From NCBI GenBank assembly GCA_948470905.1, contig CAOKQK010000002.1, positions 42,093 to 106,092 on the forward strand: a DNA stretch of 64,000 nt, read 5' to 3'. The DNA is from an uncultured Lachnospiraceae bacterium. GTDB taxonomy: Bacteria; Bacillota; Clostridia; Lachnospirales; Lachnospiraceae. Both the position numbers and the translations under genes were made by a program. The notes beneath the pieces are model-generated. The model ran no database searches. It had not been told where the DNA came from and was given only the letters and a program-made list of their open reading frames with translations. Numbering within the stretch: position 1 is the stretch's first letter; each line of letters opens with the position of its first letter. Of the stretch, positions 37,004 to 48,459 are shown piece by piece.

Positions 37004-37354
37004 ATGACAAAAGCAGAGATTCTGAAAAAAGAGATATTGAGGCAGTATCGCAGTGTGCGTCAGTTTGCAATAGAGATGAATATTCCCTACAGCACGCTGG
37101 TGACAGCGTTGGAGCGTGGGATTGAGGGGATGGCGTATGGGACGGTTATCAGGATATGCGACAAGCTGAGCCTGAACCCGGTGGACTTTTCCTCATTGGA
37201 GAGGGATGCGTCTCTTGGAGCGCAGCTCCTGGAGAACAGGGTCATGCAGTATTATGTGAAGCTGAACCAGGATGGGCGTGACAAGGTTTTGGAGCTGATG
37301 GAGGATTTTGTGCAGATTGATAAATATAAGGCAAAGGGGAAAAGGGCGAAATGA
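37004..37354 (+). CDS. Small XRE-like HTH regulator
   Basis: This protein of about 116 residues has an N-terminal helix-turn-helix: EILRQYRSVRQFAIEMNIPYSTLVTALERG, quoted as QFAIEMNIPYSTLVTALERG for the recognition part, followed by TVIRICDKLSLNPVDF. The C-terminal half is helical with YYVKLNQDGRDKVLELM, resembling regulators whose C-terminus reads the phrase LNxxGxxK. GGAGGAAAG at 36991-36999 fits ATG 37004; an upstream ATG at 36989 is less well placed. Its stop overlaps the glf start (ATGA), so regulator and mutase are translationally coupled. It probably binds the inverted repeat in its own promoter. Confidence 0.72.
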   Translation: MTKAEILKKEILRQYRSVRQFAIEMNIPYSTLVTALERGIEGMAYGTVIRICDKLSLNPVDFSSLERDASLGAQLLENRVMQYYVKLNQDGRDKVLELMEDFVQIDKYKAKGKRAK

Positions 37355-38550
37355 GATTCGATTACCTGATTGTCGGGGCAGGGCTGTTTGGCGCGGTTTT
37401 TGCGAATGAGATGAAAAAGGCGGGGAAGAAGTGTCTCTGCATCGACAGGCGCAGTCATTTGGGCGGAAATATTTACACCCAGGAGGAGAATGGGATTCAG
37501 GTGCATAAGTACGGCGCGCATATTTTCCATACCTCTGACAGGCGTATCTGGGACTATGTAAATGAGTTTGCGGAGTTTAACCATTACATAAATTCTCCTG
37601 TGGCGGTGTACGGGGACGAGCTGTACAATCTTCCTTTTAACATGAATACTTTCAGCAAAATGTGGGGGATCAGGACACCGGAGGAGGCCAGGGCGATCAT
37701 ACAAAGGCAGCGTGCCCAGGCGGCGCAGGCCGTTACTGAGCCTGCAAACCTGGAGGAGCAGGCGCTTTCCCTGGTGGGCAGGGATGTCTATGAGAAGCTG
37801 ATCAAAGGCTATACGGAGAAGCAGTGGGGCAGAAGCTGCACGGAGCTTCCGGCGTTCATTATCCGCAGGCTCCCGGTGCGTTTCACCTATGACAACAATT
37901 ATTTTACGGACAGATATCAGGGCATTCCCATAGGAGGGTATACACAGATTGCGGAGAAGCTGCTTGAAGGCACGCCGGTGAGGCTTGGGGTCTCATATCG
38001 GGATTTTGTTGTAGGAGAACGCGGGAAAGGCGCGTTGGGCAGCGGTGCGGCAGGTGCCAGTGAGGGCGCTGCGCCGGGCAGCGGTTCAGTGTATTCACGC
38101 CAGGGCGACAGCTTTGACAGGGTGCTGTACACGGGTATGATCGACGAGTATTTTGACTATTGCCTGGGTGAGCTGCAGTATCGCTCCCTGCGTTTTGAGG
38201 AGGAGCTGTTGGAAGATTGTGACAATTATCAGGGCAACGCTGTGGTTAATTATACGGAGAGGGAGGTTCCCTATACCCGGATCATTGAGCATAAGCATTT
38301 TGAGTTTGGCACACAGCCCTGCACGGTGATCACCAGGGAGTATCCGGCGGTCTGGAACAGGGGGGATGAGCCTTATTATCCTGTCAATGACGAGCCAAAC
38401 AGCCGGTTGTATGAGAGATATGTACAGATGGCGGCTGGGGAGAAAAATGTGCTGTTTGGAGGAAGGCTTGGGCAGTATAAGTATTATGACATGGATAAGG
38501 TGATCGCTGAGGCCTTGAAGATGGCGGAGAGCGAGCTGAAAAAGGACTGA
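37351..38550 (+). CDS. glf: UDP-galactopyranose mutase
   Basis: This 399-residue flavoenzyme converts UDP-galactopyranose to UDP-galactofuranose. It starts with the FAD-binding YLIVGAGLFGAVFANEMKK, then LCIDRRSHLGGNIYTQ, KYGAHIFHTSDRRIWDYV, the KQWGRS loop and the C-terminal LGQYKYYDMDKVIAEAL. FEFGTQPCTVITREYP is also typical. An unusual Gly/Ala/Ser-rich insertion at about residues 223-250 separates two conserved segments; it is absent from most Glf proteins I know and looks like a surface loop. It overlaps the regulator gene by 4 bp. It supplies UDP-Galf, fitting the Gtf3/galactofuranosyltransferase-like gene at 16203. Confidence 0.92.
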   Translation: MRFDYLIVGAGLFGAVFANEMKKAGKKCLCIDRRSHLGGNIYTQEENGIQVHKYGAHIFHTSDRRIWDYVNEFAEFNHYINSPVAVYGDELYNLPFNMNTFSKMWGIRTPEEARAIIQRQRAQAAQAVTEPANLEEQALSLVGRDVYEKLIKGYTEKQWGRSCTELPAFIIRRLPVRFTYDNNYFTDRYQGIPIGGYTQIAEKLLEGTPVRLGVSYRDFVVGERGKGALGSGAAGASEGAAPGSGSVYSRQGDSFDRVLYTGMIDEYFDYCLGELQYRSLRFEEELLEDCDNYQGNAVVNYTEREVPYTRIIEHKHFEFGTQPCTVITREYPAVWNRGDEPYYPVNDEPNSRLYERYVQMAAGEKNVLFGGRLGQYKYYDMDKVIAEALKMAESELKKD

Positions 38551-38566
38551 AAATCAAAAGGCTTAA

Positions 38567-38649
38567 AAAAGCTTCTGAAGCCGGAAACCGGAACCAAAAG
38601 CCAGTTCATAAGATGGCTGTTGGTTCCGGTTTTTGCTGCAGAAGCTTTT
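38567..38649. terminator. Large nested bidirectional terminator
   Basis: Three nested arms pair: AAAAGCTTCTG (38567-38577) with CAGAAGCTTTT (38639-38649); AAACCGGAACCAA (38585-38597) with TTGGTTCCGGTTT (38620-38632); AGCCA (38599-38603) with TGGCT (38614-38618). The inner hairpin is followed by T-runs on the plus strand and preceded by A-runs, so it can stop transcription from glf and from the convergent FliD-like gene. Confidence 0.82.
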
Positions 38650-38674
38650 GTACATAATGAAACGGATCAGGGGC

Positions 38675-39958
38675 TTAACAGTAGCTGTTGAACATCATGC
38701 CGCTGTAAGCGCTTGCACCGTAAGGGTTTGTAAAGTTGTGTCCCGGGTTCTTGTAAGCCACAACGGTCTTTTCCACATATTCCATGGGATTCAGGGATAC
38801 CTGGTTGCTCTTGCGTATGAGGGAATTGGAAAAGTCCTTCAGGTAGCCGAAGGTGCCGGTGATATCCTGAGCCTGAGAGGCGGTTTCGTGGAGCAGCTCC
38901 TGATCTACCTTTAAGGTGCCGTCTTCCGTCATGTTCAGTCCCATGGACTCCAGGGCTGTGTTGTATCTGTAAGCAATGCCGCGCATCTCGCGGATGAGCT
39001 GCCTGCTCTTTGACTGTGTCTCCAGGTAGGAGTTGGCAGCCTTGACAAAATCATTGTAACCGCCTATGAGATGTGTGATATTGTCGGTCAGAGACTCGAT
39101 ATCTGTCTTGAGACCGATCCGCACAGGCGTGCCTTCTTCACAGGTGCCTTTCAGCTCTACGTCGAACAGCCTGCCCAGGGTGAAGCGGTTTGCGGATGCA
39201 GTGCGTTCTTCGCCGTTTATCAGGAAGCTGGCGTCGGAAGATTCGCGGCTGGTATAATCCAGGCCAAAGTAATCCACGGTGCCGGCAGTCTTGCTGGTGT
39301 GGCTGTCCGTGACGGTAAAGGTCTGATTCTTTCCGGTGGAATTGGAAGTAAGCCTCAGGGAAGTGCGTCCTTCAGACTCTGCCAGGTCAGCCTGTATGCC
39401 GATATCCGAATTGTTGATCAGACGGACCAGGCGTTCCTGTACGTCACGGTTTGTCTCCGACTCTCCAACGGAGAACTGGAATTCATAATTCATATTGTTG
39501 ATGCCTACATCGAAGGAGTAGGTATCGGGAGCAAGCGCTACCCTGCTGTCGGGAAGGAAAAGCCCCAGATTTTCCTGAGAGGTGGCCAGGGAGTGAACCT
39601 CAAGCTCTATGTCGGAGATATCCTTGGCAGCTTCTTCCGAACCGATGTAGGCAGCTGCCGCTACATTTTCATCGGAAGAATAGGCGCTTTTCTTGCTGAA
39701 GAGTTCCTTCGATTCCAATCCGCCCAGCTGGGCAAGGGTATTGCGCAGTTCTCTTGCGTTTTCCTTCAGGCTCACGGCATAGTGCTGTGTCTCTTTGCTG
39801 GTGGTCGGAAGATACCAGGGAGCGTCCTTGGTATATTTGACGATGGAATTGTACACGCTGCGAAGCTCGCTCTTTTTGTGGGTATCATACCGTGTCAGAG
39901 GCTTCGGCGCATAGGTAGTCATATAATTGTTGTATACAGTGTTGAGAATGGTGTTCAT
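38675..39958 (-). CDS. FliD-like flagellar cap/hook-associated protein, solitary
   Basis: This protein of about 427 residues, convergent with glf, resembles flagellar hook-associated protein 2 (FliD). It has an N-terminal helix with polar repeats (MNTILNTVYNNYMTTY), a central beta-rich part (SFDVGINNMNYEFQFSVG, LRLTSNSTGKNQTFTV, VDYFGLDYTS) and a C-terminal helical D0/D1-like segment with VRIGLKTDIESLTDNITHLI, YNDFVKAANSYLE and MGLNMTEDGTLKVD. No other flagellar gene is in the window. AAGGAGG 7 nt upstream supports ATG 39958 over GTG 39964. It may be a flagellar cap gene displaced from its operon or an adhesin derived from FliD. The C-terminus (MMFNSYC) ends in cysteine. Confidence 0.6.
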   Translation of the reverse strand: MNTILNTVYNNYMTTYAPKPLTRYDTHKKSELRSVYNSIVKYTKDAPWYLPTTSKETQHYAVSLKENARELRNTLAQLGGLESKELFSKKSAYSSDENVAAAAYIGSEEAAKDISDIELEVHSLATSQENLGLFLPDSRVALAPDTYSFDVGINNMNYEFQFSVGESETNRDVQERLVRLINNSDIGIQADLAESEGRTSLRLTSNSTGKNQTFTVTDSHTSKTAGTVDYFGLDYTSRESSDASFLINGEERTASANRFTLGRLFDVELKGTCEEGTPVRIGLKTDIESLTDNITHLIGGYNDFVKAANSYLETQSKSRQLIREMRGIAYRYNTALESMGLNMTEDGTLKVDQELLHETASQAQDITGTFGYLKDFSNSLIRKSNQVSLNPMEYVEKTVVAYKNPGHNFTNPYGASAYSGMMFNSYC

Positions 39959-40053
39959 TGCCACGCCTCCTTTCGTCCGTGAAAAATGGCGGCAATCCGT
40001 TGTGTGCCGTCAGCGTGTGGGCAATCATGATACACATAGTCACTGATGATTGT

Positions 40054-40082
40054 ATTTTACCATATTTTATGAGAGGAAACAA
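40054..40082 (-). promoter_or_regulatory. Promoter of the FliD-like gene
   Basis: On the minus strand TTGTTT (40082-40077) and TAAAAT (40059-40054) have a 17-bp spacer. This is a sigma-A-type promoter, not the sigma-28 type usual for late flagellar genes. The leader would be about 90 nt. Confidence 0.5.
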
Positions 40083-40134
40083 GATAAAATTTTTAAAAAT
40101 TAATAATAAAATAATAATTAAAAGAATAAAAAGA

Positions 40135-40163
40135 TTGACGGACACGCCTGCTTGTGTTATAGT
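40135..40163 (+). promoter_or_regulatory. Promoter of the rpmG-secE-nusG operon
   Basis: TTGACG (40135-40140) and TATAGT (40158-40163) are separated by 17 bp in an A+T-rich region. It lies about 60 bp before the rpmG start and divergent from the FliD-like promoter. Confidence 0.75.
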
Positions 40164-40226
40164 AACAGGCGAGATAAGCTTTTAGGTCTTTTTTTTATGC
40201 TTAAAAAAATACGTGGAGGTAGCAAA

Positions 40227-40376
40227 ATGCGTACAAAAATCACATTGGCATGTACCGAGTGCAAGCAGCGTAACTATAACACTACTAAGGATAAGAAGAC
40301 GCATCCTGACAGAATGGAGATCAAGAAGTATTGCAGGTTCTGCAGAAAGCATACGCTGCACAAGGAGACAAAGTAA
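40227..40376 (+). CDS. rpmG: Ribosomal protein bL33
   Basis: This 49-residue protein of the large ribosomal subunit shows [16 protein letters not shown], followed by [18 protein letters not shown] and [12 protein letters not shown]. Two CxxC pairs (CTEC and CRFC) mark the zinc-binding C+ form. GTGGAGGTAG precedes ATG 40227. The order rpmG-secE-nusG is usual in Firmicutes and leads into the rplKAJL-rpoBC region. Confidence 0.95.
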   Translation: MRTKITLACTECKQRNYNTTKDKKTHPDRMEIKKYCRFCRKHTLHKETK

Positions 40377-40400
40377 CAGCGCTTAAGTTTGGAGGGTGAA

Positions 40401-40604
40401 ATGGCAGATTCCGCAGAAAAGAAGGATCGCCCCAGCTATTTTAAGGGGATGAAAGCCGAATTTAAGAAAATAATATGGCCGGACAGACAGGCTACCTTGA
40501 AGCAGTCTGTGGCAGTAGTGGCAATCTCGGTTGTTGTGGGAGTTATTATTGCGATACTGGATTATATTATCAAATATGGCGTAAACTTCATTACATCAAT
40601 TTAG
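40401..40604 (+). CDS. secE: Preprotein translocase subunit SecE
   Basis: This 67-residue protein has the short Firmicutes form: a conserved amphipathic part (YFKGMKAEFKKIIWPDRQ) and one C-terminal membrane helix (VAVVAISVVVGVIIAILDYI). It holds together the SecYEG channel. GGAGGG lies just before ATG 40401, which was chosen over the upstream TTG 40389. It is followed after 15 bp by nusG. Confidence 0.95.
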   Translation: MADSAEKKDRPSYFKGMKAEFKKIIWPDRQATLKQSVAVVAISVVVGVIIAILDYIIKYGVNFITSI

Positions 40605-40619
40605 AGCGGGGGAATTTGT

Positions 40620-41138
40620 ATGGCAGAGGCAAAGTGGTATGTAGTCCATACCTATTCGGGATATGAGAACAAGGTCAAAGCCAATATTGAGAAGACGATT
40701 GAGAACAACAAGCATCTCGCGGAGCAGATCCTCGAGGTGAGGGTTCCTCTGGAGGATGTGGTGGAGATTAAGAACGGCGCCAAAAGGACCGTCCAGAAGA
40801 AGATGTTCCCCGGCTATGTCCTGCTCAATATGGAAATGAATGATGACACCTGGTATGTTGTCCGCAACACCCGCGGTGTCACGGGCTTTGTGGGACCGGG
40901 AAGCAAGCCGGTTCCCCTGACCGAGGCTGAGATGAAGCCTCTGGGCATCAAGGCTGAGAATGTCTCCGTGGATTTCGTGGAGGGAGACAGCATTGCGGTG
41001 GTGGCAGGCGTCTGGAAGGATACGGTAGGCGTCGTACAGAAGCTGGACTACAGCAAGCAGACAGCTACGATCAACGTGGAGCTGTTCGGCAGGGAGACCC
41101 CTGTGGAGATCAGTTTCGCGGAGGTAAGGAAGCTTTAA
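40620..41138 (+). CDS. nusG: Transcription termination/antitermination factor NusG
   Basis: This 172-residue protein has the NGN domain (AKWYVVHTYSGYENKVKANI, FPGYVLLNMEMND, GVTGFVGPGSKPVPL) and a C-terminal KOW domain (EGDSIAVVAGVWKDTVGVVQ). It binds the clamp of RNA polymerase and links it to ribosomes or Rho. The 3' end of the gene is partly repeated just after the stop (see the repeat feature). Confidence 0.95.
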   Translation: MAEAKWYVVHTYSGYENKVKANIEKTIENNKHLAEQILEVRVPLEDVVEIKNGAKRTVQKKMFPGYVLLNMEMNDDTWYVVRNTRGVTGFVGPGSKPVPLTEAEMKPLGIKAENVSVDFVEGDSIAVVAGVWKDTVGVVQKLDYSKQTATINVELFGRETPVEISFAEVRKL

Positions 41139-41170
41139 GTTTTGAATTTAAGGAAGCTTTGAGGTTTTGA
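41126..41170 (+). repeat. Imperfect ~20-bp direct repeat at the nusG 3' end
   Basis: AAGGAAGCTTTAAGTTTTGA (41126-41145), which includes the last codons and stop of nusG, is followed at 41150-41170 by AAGGAAGCTTTGAGGTTTTG plus A. It is probably a small tandem duplication. The rest of the 309-bp gap to rplK holds only a small GCAGCC/GGCTGC hairpin near 41276-41293 and the rplK ribosome site. Confidence 0.6.
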
Positions 41171-41447
41171 TGCCGGAATACTGCGGTCAAAATTTTGAAA
41201 GCGGCAAGGGGTATTTTCTGCGTCGGGTGGACTGTCTTTTTGGAACGGTTTTCCGGTGCAGCTGAATACATGCGGGCAGCAGCCATGAGGCTGCTGTCTG
41301 TGGCGGGCATTAAGCCCCGGCAACAGAGTGGGAGCAGGACGGTTTTTGGCTGATAGCCTCTGGAACTGGATCCTGCGCCGTAACGCCGCCTGCGGGAGCT
41401 GCCGGAGGCAGCAGCGGCGGTTTACCACATTATTAGGAGGTGCCAAA

Positions 41448-41873
41448 ATGGCAAAGAAAGTAGAAGGCTACATTAAGTTACAGATTCCTGCCGGCAAAGC
41501 GACACCGGCTCCCCCGGTTGGTCCTGCATTGGGCCAGCATGGCGTGAACATTGTTGAATTTACAAAGCAGTTTAACGCGAGAACGGCGGACAAGGGCGAT
41601 GTCATCATCCCTGTCGTTATCACCGTATACGCAGACAGGTCTTTCAGTTTCATTACGAAGACTCCGCCCGCTGCAGTGCTGCTTAAGAAGGCGTGCAACA
41701 TAAAGACTGCATCCGCAGCTCCTAACAAGACCAAGGTTGCGAGCATTTCCAAGGCAAAGCTTCAGGAAATTGCAGAGCTGAAGATGCCGGATCTGAATGC
41801 GGCAAGCCTGGAAGCGGCTATGAGCATGATCGCAGGCACGGCGCGCAGTATGGGCATCACAGTTGAGGAGTAA
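41448..41873 (+). CDS. rplK: Ribosomal protein uL11
   Basis: This 141-residue protein of the stalk base contains [54 protein letters not shown] and the C-terminal rRNA-binding [22 protein letters not shown] at 41435-41440 fixes ATG 41448; the longer frame from 41328 is not translated. It is followed by rplA. Confidence 0.96.
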   Translation: MAKKVEGYIKLQIPAGKATPAPPVGPALGQHGVNIVEFTKQFNARTADKGDVIIPVVITVYADRSFSFITKTPPAAVLLKKACNIKTASAAPNKTKVASISKAKLQEIAELKMPDLNAASLEAAMSMIAGTARSMGITVEE

Positions 41874-41956
41874 AAGGAAATGACGAAAGCTGTTTCCTGT
41901 AACAAGTTGATTTGGGAGACAACAAAAGTTGTCGTTGGAACCTGGGAGGTAAGATA

Positions 41957-42646
41957 ATGAAACATGGCAAGAAGTATACCGAAGCTGCGAAGCTTGTAGA
42001 CAGGACTGTTATGTATGAGCCTGAGGACGCTATCGCTTTGGTTAAGAAAGCTGCAACAGCAAAGTTTGATGAGACGGTGGAAGTACACATCAGGACCGGT
42101 TGCGACGGACGTCATGCGGAGCAGCAGATCCGCGGCGCGGTCGTATTGCCCAACGGAACCGGCAAGACAGTTAAGGTCCTGGTATTTGCCAAGGGCGACA
42201 AGGTCAATGAGGCTGAGGCTGCAGGTGCTGACTATGTAGGCGGTGATGAGCTGATTCCGAAGATCCAGAATGAAGGCTGGCTTGATTTCGATGTGGTGGT
42301 AGCTACCCCTGACATGATGGGCGTGGTGGGCCGTCTCGGTAAGGTTTTGGGTCCTAAGGGTCTGATGCCCAACCCCAAGGCAGGCACCGTAACCATGGAT
42401 GTCACCAAGGCTGTCAACGATATCAAGGCAGGTAAGATTGAGTACAGGCTTGACAAGACCAATATCGTGCATGTCCCTGTAGGGAAGGTTTCCTTTACGG
42501 ATGAGGCGCTCAAGGAGAACTTCAACGCTTTGATGGACGCGATCGTAAAGGCAAGACCCAGCGCGGTAAAGGGTCAGTATCTGAGAAGCATTACCCTGAC
42601 CAGCACCATGGGGCCGGGCGTAAAGGTGAATGTGGCAAAATTCTAA
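41957..42646 (+). CDS. rplA: Ribosomal protein uL1
   Basis: This 229-residue protein contains [66 protein letters not shown] and [13 protein letters not shown]. It binds 23S rRNA at the L1 stalk and in many bacteria represses translation of its own rplK-rplA message. GGGAGGT at 41944-41950 fixes ATG 41957. Confidence 0.96.
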   Translation: MKHGKKYTEAAKLVDRTVMYEPEDAIALVKKAATAKFDETVEVHIRTGCDGRHAEQQIRGAVVLPNGTGKTVKVLVFAKGDKVNEAEAAGADYVGGDELIPKIQNEGWLDFDVVVATPDMMGVVGRLGKVLGPKGLMPNPKAGTVTMDVTKAVNDIKAGKIEYRLDKTNIVHVPVGKVSFTDEALKENFNALMDAIVKARPSAVKGQYLRSITLTSTMGPGVKVNVAKF

Positions 42647-42729
42647 CAGGGGCGGGCACTGTAACAATTCAGTGGTCTGTCAGGACTGTGGGCGGGATTG
42701 CCGTCCGCAGGAAAAAAGAAGATAAGGGG

Positions 42730-42758
42730 TTGACAGGTTCAGCCCCTTATGATATTAT
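42730..42758 (+). promoter_or_regulatory. Promoter of the rplJ-rplL unit
   Basis: TTGACA (42730-42735) matches the consensus and TATTAT (42753-42758) follows after 17 bp. It drives the L10 leader directly downstream. Confidence 0.78.
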
Positions 42759-42761
42759 TTG

Positions 42762-42832
42762 AGACGGTCGTAGGACCGAAGCCGAAGACAGCAGGCCCGA
42801 AAGGATAAGCGAAAGCGCCTGCCGAGGAAAGA
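42762..42832 (+). ncRNA. L10 leader (autoregulatory ribosomal-protein leader RNA)
   Basis: The segment contains the L10-leader hallmarks GACGGTCGTAGGACCGAAG, CCGAAGACAGCAGGC and GCGCCTGCCGAGGAAAGAG (the last two pair as GCAGGC/GCCTGC). L10(L12)4 binds such leaders upstream of rplJ and shuts off the operon. The promoter lies immediately upstream and an attenuator hairpin immediately downstream, as expected. Confidence 0.88.
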
Positions 42833-42852
42833 GTTTTTTATCAGGACTTTTG

Positions 42853-42878
42853 CCTTCTTGTCTTCAAGAAGGTTTTTT
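42853..42878 (+). terminator. Attenuator/terminator of the L10 leader
   Basis: CCTTCTTG (42853-42860) pairs with CAAGAAGG (42865-42872) around a 4-nt loop and is followed by six T. Its place between the L10 leader and rplJ makes it a conditional terminator. Confidence 0.82.
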
Positions 42879-42940
42879 CTTTATATAAAACTCCTTTCGG
42901 CGGGGGAGGATCCCCAAACAATCTATAAGGAGGTAAAAAA

Positions 42941-43468
42941 ATGGCAAAGGTTGAATTAAAAGCGCCTATTGTAGAAGAAATTTCTGCAGGCATCAAAGAT
43001 GCCCAGTCCGTAGTCCTGGTGGATTACCGCGGGCTTACTGTTGAGCAGGACACGCAGCTTCGCCGGAATCTGCGTGAGGCGGGAGTTTCCTACAAGGTGT
43101 ACAAGAATACCTTTATGACACGTGCCTTTAAGGGTACTGAGTGTGAAGACCTGATCCAGTATCTGGAGGGTCCCAGCGCAGTAGCTATCTCTAAGGAGGA
43201 TGCCACCGCTCCTGCAAGGGTTCTTGCAGAGTTCGCAAAGACGGCAGACAAGCTTGAGATTAAGGCAGGCGTGGTAGAGGGAACCGTGTATGACGCGAAA
43301 GGAATCGCTTCCATCGCGAGCATTCCTTCCAGGGAGGTACTTATTTCCAGACTGCTTGGCAGCCTCAAGAGTCCCATCACCAATTTTGCGCGCGTCATGA
43401 ACCAGCTGGCAGAAAAAGGCGGCGCTTCTGCAGCGGCACCTGCTGAGGCAGCAGAAGCTGCGGAGTGA
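42941..43468 (+). CDS. rplJ: Ribosomal protein uL10
   Basis: This 175-residue stalk protein contains [56 protein letters not shown] and an alanine-rich C-terminus with [20 protein letters not shown]. It anchors L7/L12 dimers and binds the leader upstream. AAGGAGG precedes the ATG. Confidence 0.96.
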   Translation: MAKVELKAPIVEEISAGIKDAQSVVLVDYRGLTVEQDTQLRRNLREAGVSYKVYKNTFMTRAFKGTECEDLIQYLEGPSAVAISKEDATAPARVLAEFAKTADKLEIKAGVVEGTVYDAKGIASIASIPSREVLISRLLGSLKSPITNFARVMNQLAEKGGASAAAPAEAAEAAE

Positions 43469-43532
43469 CAGATTCTTAGAATCAAAGGTTAAGGTTTCAA
43501 GTTCAAGAAAAAGAAAATGGAGGATATTAAAA

Positions 43533-43904
43533 ATGGCTAAATTAACAGCACAGGAATTGATCGATGCTATCAAAGAGATGACCGTATTAGAGTTAAATGA
43601 CCTCGTAAAGGCTTGCGAGGAGGAGTTTGGCGTGTCTGCGGCAGCAGGCGTTGTCGTGCAGGCGGCAGGTCCCGCAGCAGTGGAGGAGGAGCAGACGGAG
43701 TTTGACGTAGAGCTCACTGAGGTTGGCGCTGAGAAGGTTAAGGTTATCAAGGTTGTCCGTGAGATCACGGGTCTTGGCCTGAAGGAGGCTAAGGACACTG
43801 TTGAGGGCGCTCCCAAGGTTATCAAGGAAGGCGTTTCCAAGGAGGAAGCTGAGGAGATTAAGAAGAAGCTTGAGGAAGTTGGCGCAAAGGCTACTCTTAA
43901 GTAA
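43533..43904 (+). CDS. rplL: Ribosomal protein bL12 (L7/L12)
   Basis: This 123-residue protein has the N-terminal dimerisation domain ([19 protein letters not shown]), a short Ala/Val hinge ([20 protein letters not shown]) and the conserved C-terminal domain ([19 protein letters not shown]). It recruits translational GTPases such as the fusA and tuf products encoded 14-16 kb downstream. Confidence 0.96.
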   Translation: MAKLTAQELIDAIKEMTVLELNDLVKACEEEFGVSAAAGVVVQAAGPAAVEEEQTEFDVELTEVGAEKVKVIKVVREITGLGLKEAKDTVEGAPKVIKEGVSKEEAEEIKKKLEEVGAKATLK

Positions 43905-43932
43905 GTTCTGCGGCAGTCGGCGGATTCTAATC

Positions 43933-43976
43933 AAAAAACGGTTCCTGCGCTTTTTGCGTGCGGAACCGTTTTTTTT
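43933..43976 (+). terminator. Terminator after rplL
   Basis: ACGGTTCC (43938-43945) pairs with GGAACCGT (43962-43969), with A-run and T-run flanks. It is a strong intrinsic terminator, so rpoB needs its own promoter, which is visible at 44056. Confidence 0.88.
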
Positions 43977-44055
43977 GCACAGACCCGTGCAAAGGAATAT
44001 GCCGCAGGGCGGCGCACGGAGAAGTTATAAGTTATAAATAATTCAAAAATTTTCC

Positions 44056-44084
44056 TTGACCTATTGATTAATTTATGATAATGT
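44056..44084 (+). promoter_or_regulatory. Promoter of rpoB
   Basis: TTGACC (44056-44061) and TAATGT (44079-44084) have a 17-bp spacer. The leader to ATG 44261 is about 170 nt and contains a bulged hairpin, GTCCTTG (44173-44179) with CAAGGAC (44191-44197), without a T-run. It may be an RNA control element; the rest of the leader shows nothing I recognise. Confidence 0.65.
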
Positions 44085-44260
44085 GAAAGATGCACTATTG
44101 TGTAGTGTTATGCTTGTGGAAAATGGCCGTATTTATGAGGGTATTTACCCTGTTGCAATGTCTGTTTAAAGTGTCCTTGGCACACCGGTGCAAGGACTGC
44201 TTTATATGTTCATTCCTGCACGGCACAAGCCAGACACTAAATTATAGAGAACGGGGTGAA

Positions 44261-48208
<3,948 letters not shown>

Positions 48209-48233
48209 GAATGATTTCCGGGAGAGTATGTAA

Positions 48234-48428
48234 GGAGCTGTCAGGAAATAACTTTTAATTTGGCGCAGGATAAATCCGCATGGGCAAGGAAGAAGGAGGC
48301 GTACTTGGGGTACGCTGACTGATGGTGCTGTGTGCCGGTGGCACACGTCCGGCACGGACCGGAGCGTAGACCGACGCAGTCCCAGGTGGATTTAGACAAG
48401 TCAACTTGAAAATTTTATTGACAGATCC
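48234..48428. mobile_element. MITE-like inverted-repeat element between rpoB and rpoC
   Basis: The left end GGAGCTGTCA (48234-48243) matches the reverse complement of the right end TGACAGATCC (48419-48428) at 9 of 10 positions. Further in, TAAATCCGCATGGG on the left matches TAAATCCACCTGGG on the reversed right side, so the imperfect terminal repeats span about 50 bp. The middle holds GCGTAC/GTACGC and GTGTGCC/GGCACAC hairpins and no coding frame. This is the structure of a non-autonomous miniature element. It fills the rpoB-rpoC gap. Confidence 0.65.
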
Positions 48429-48459
48429 TAAGCGCAAGTGATAGAAGGGAGTGCCAAGA

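Noticed and set aside
39071-39982. 303-residue plus-strand frame opposite the FliD-like gene
   Set aside because: The minus-strand frame has a ribosome site, a promoter and FliD-like features; the plus-strand frame has none.
41328-41447. N-terminal extension of rplK from 41328
   Set aside because: The extension is Arg/Cys-rich and foreign to the L11 family; AGGAGG at 41435 fixes the start at 41448.
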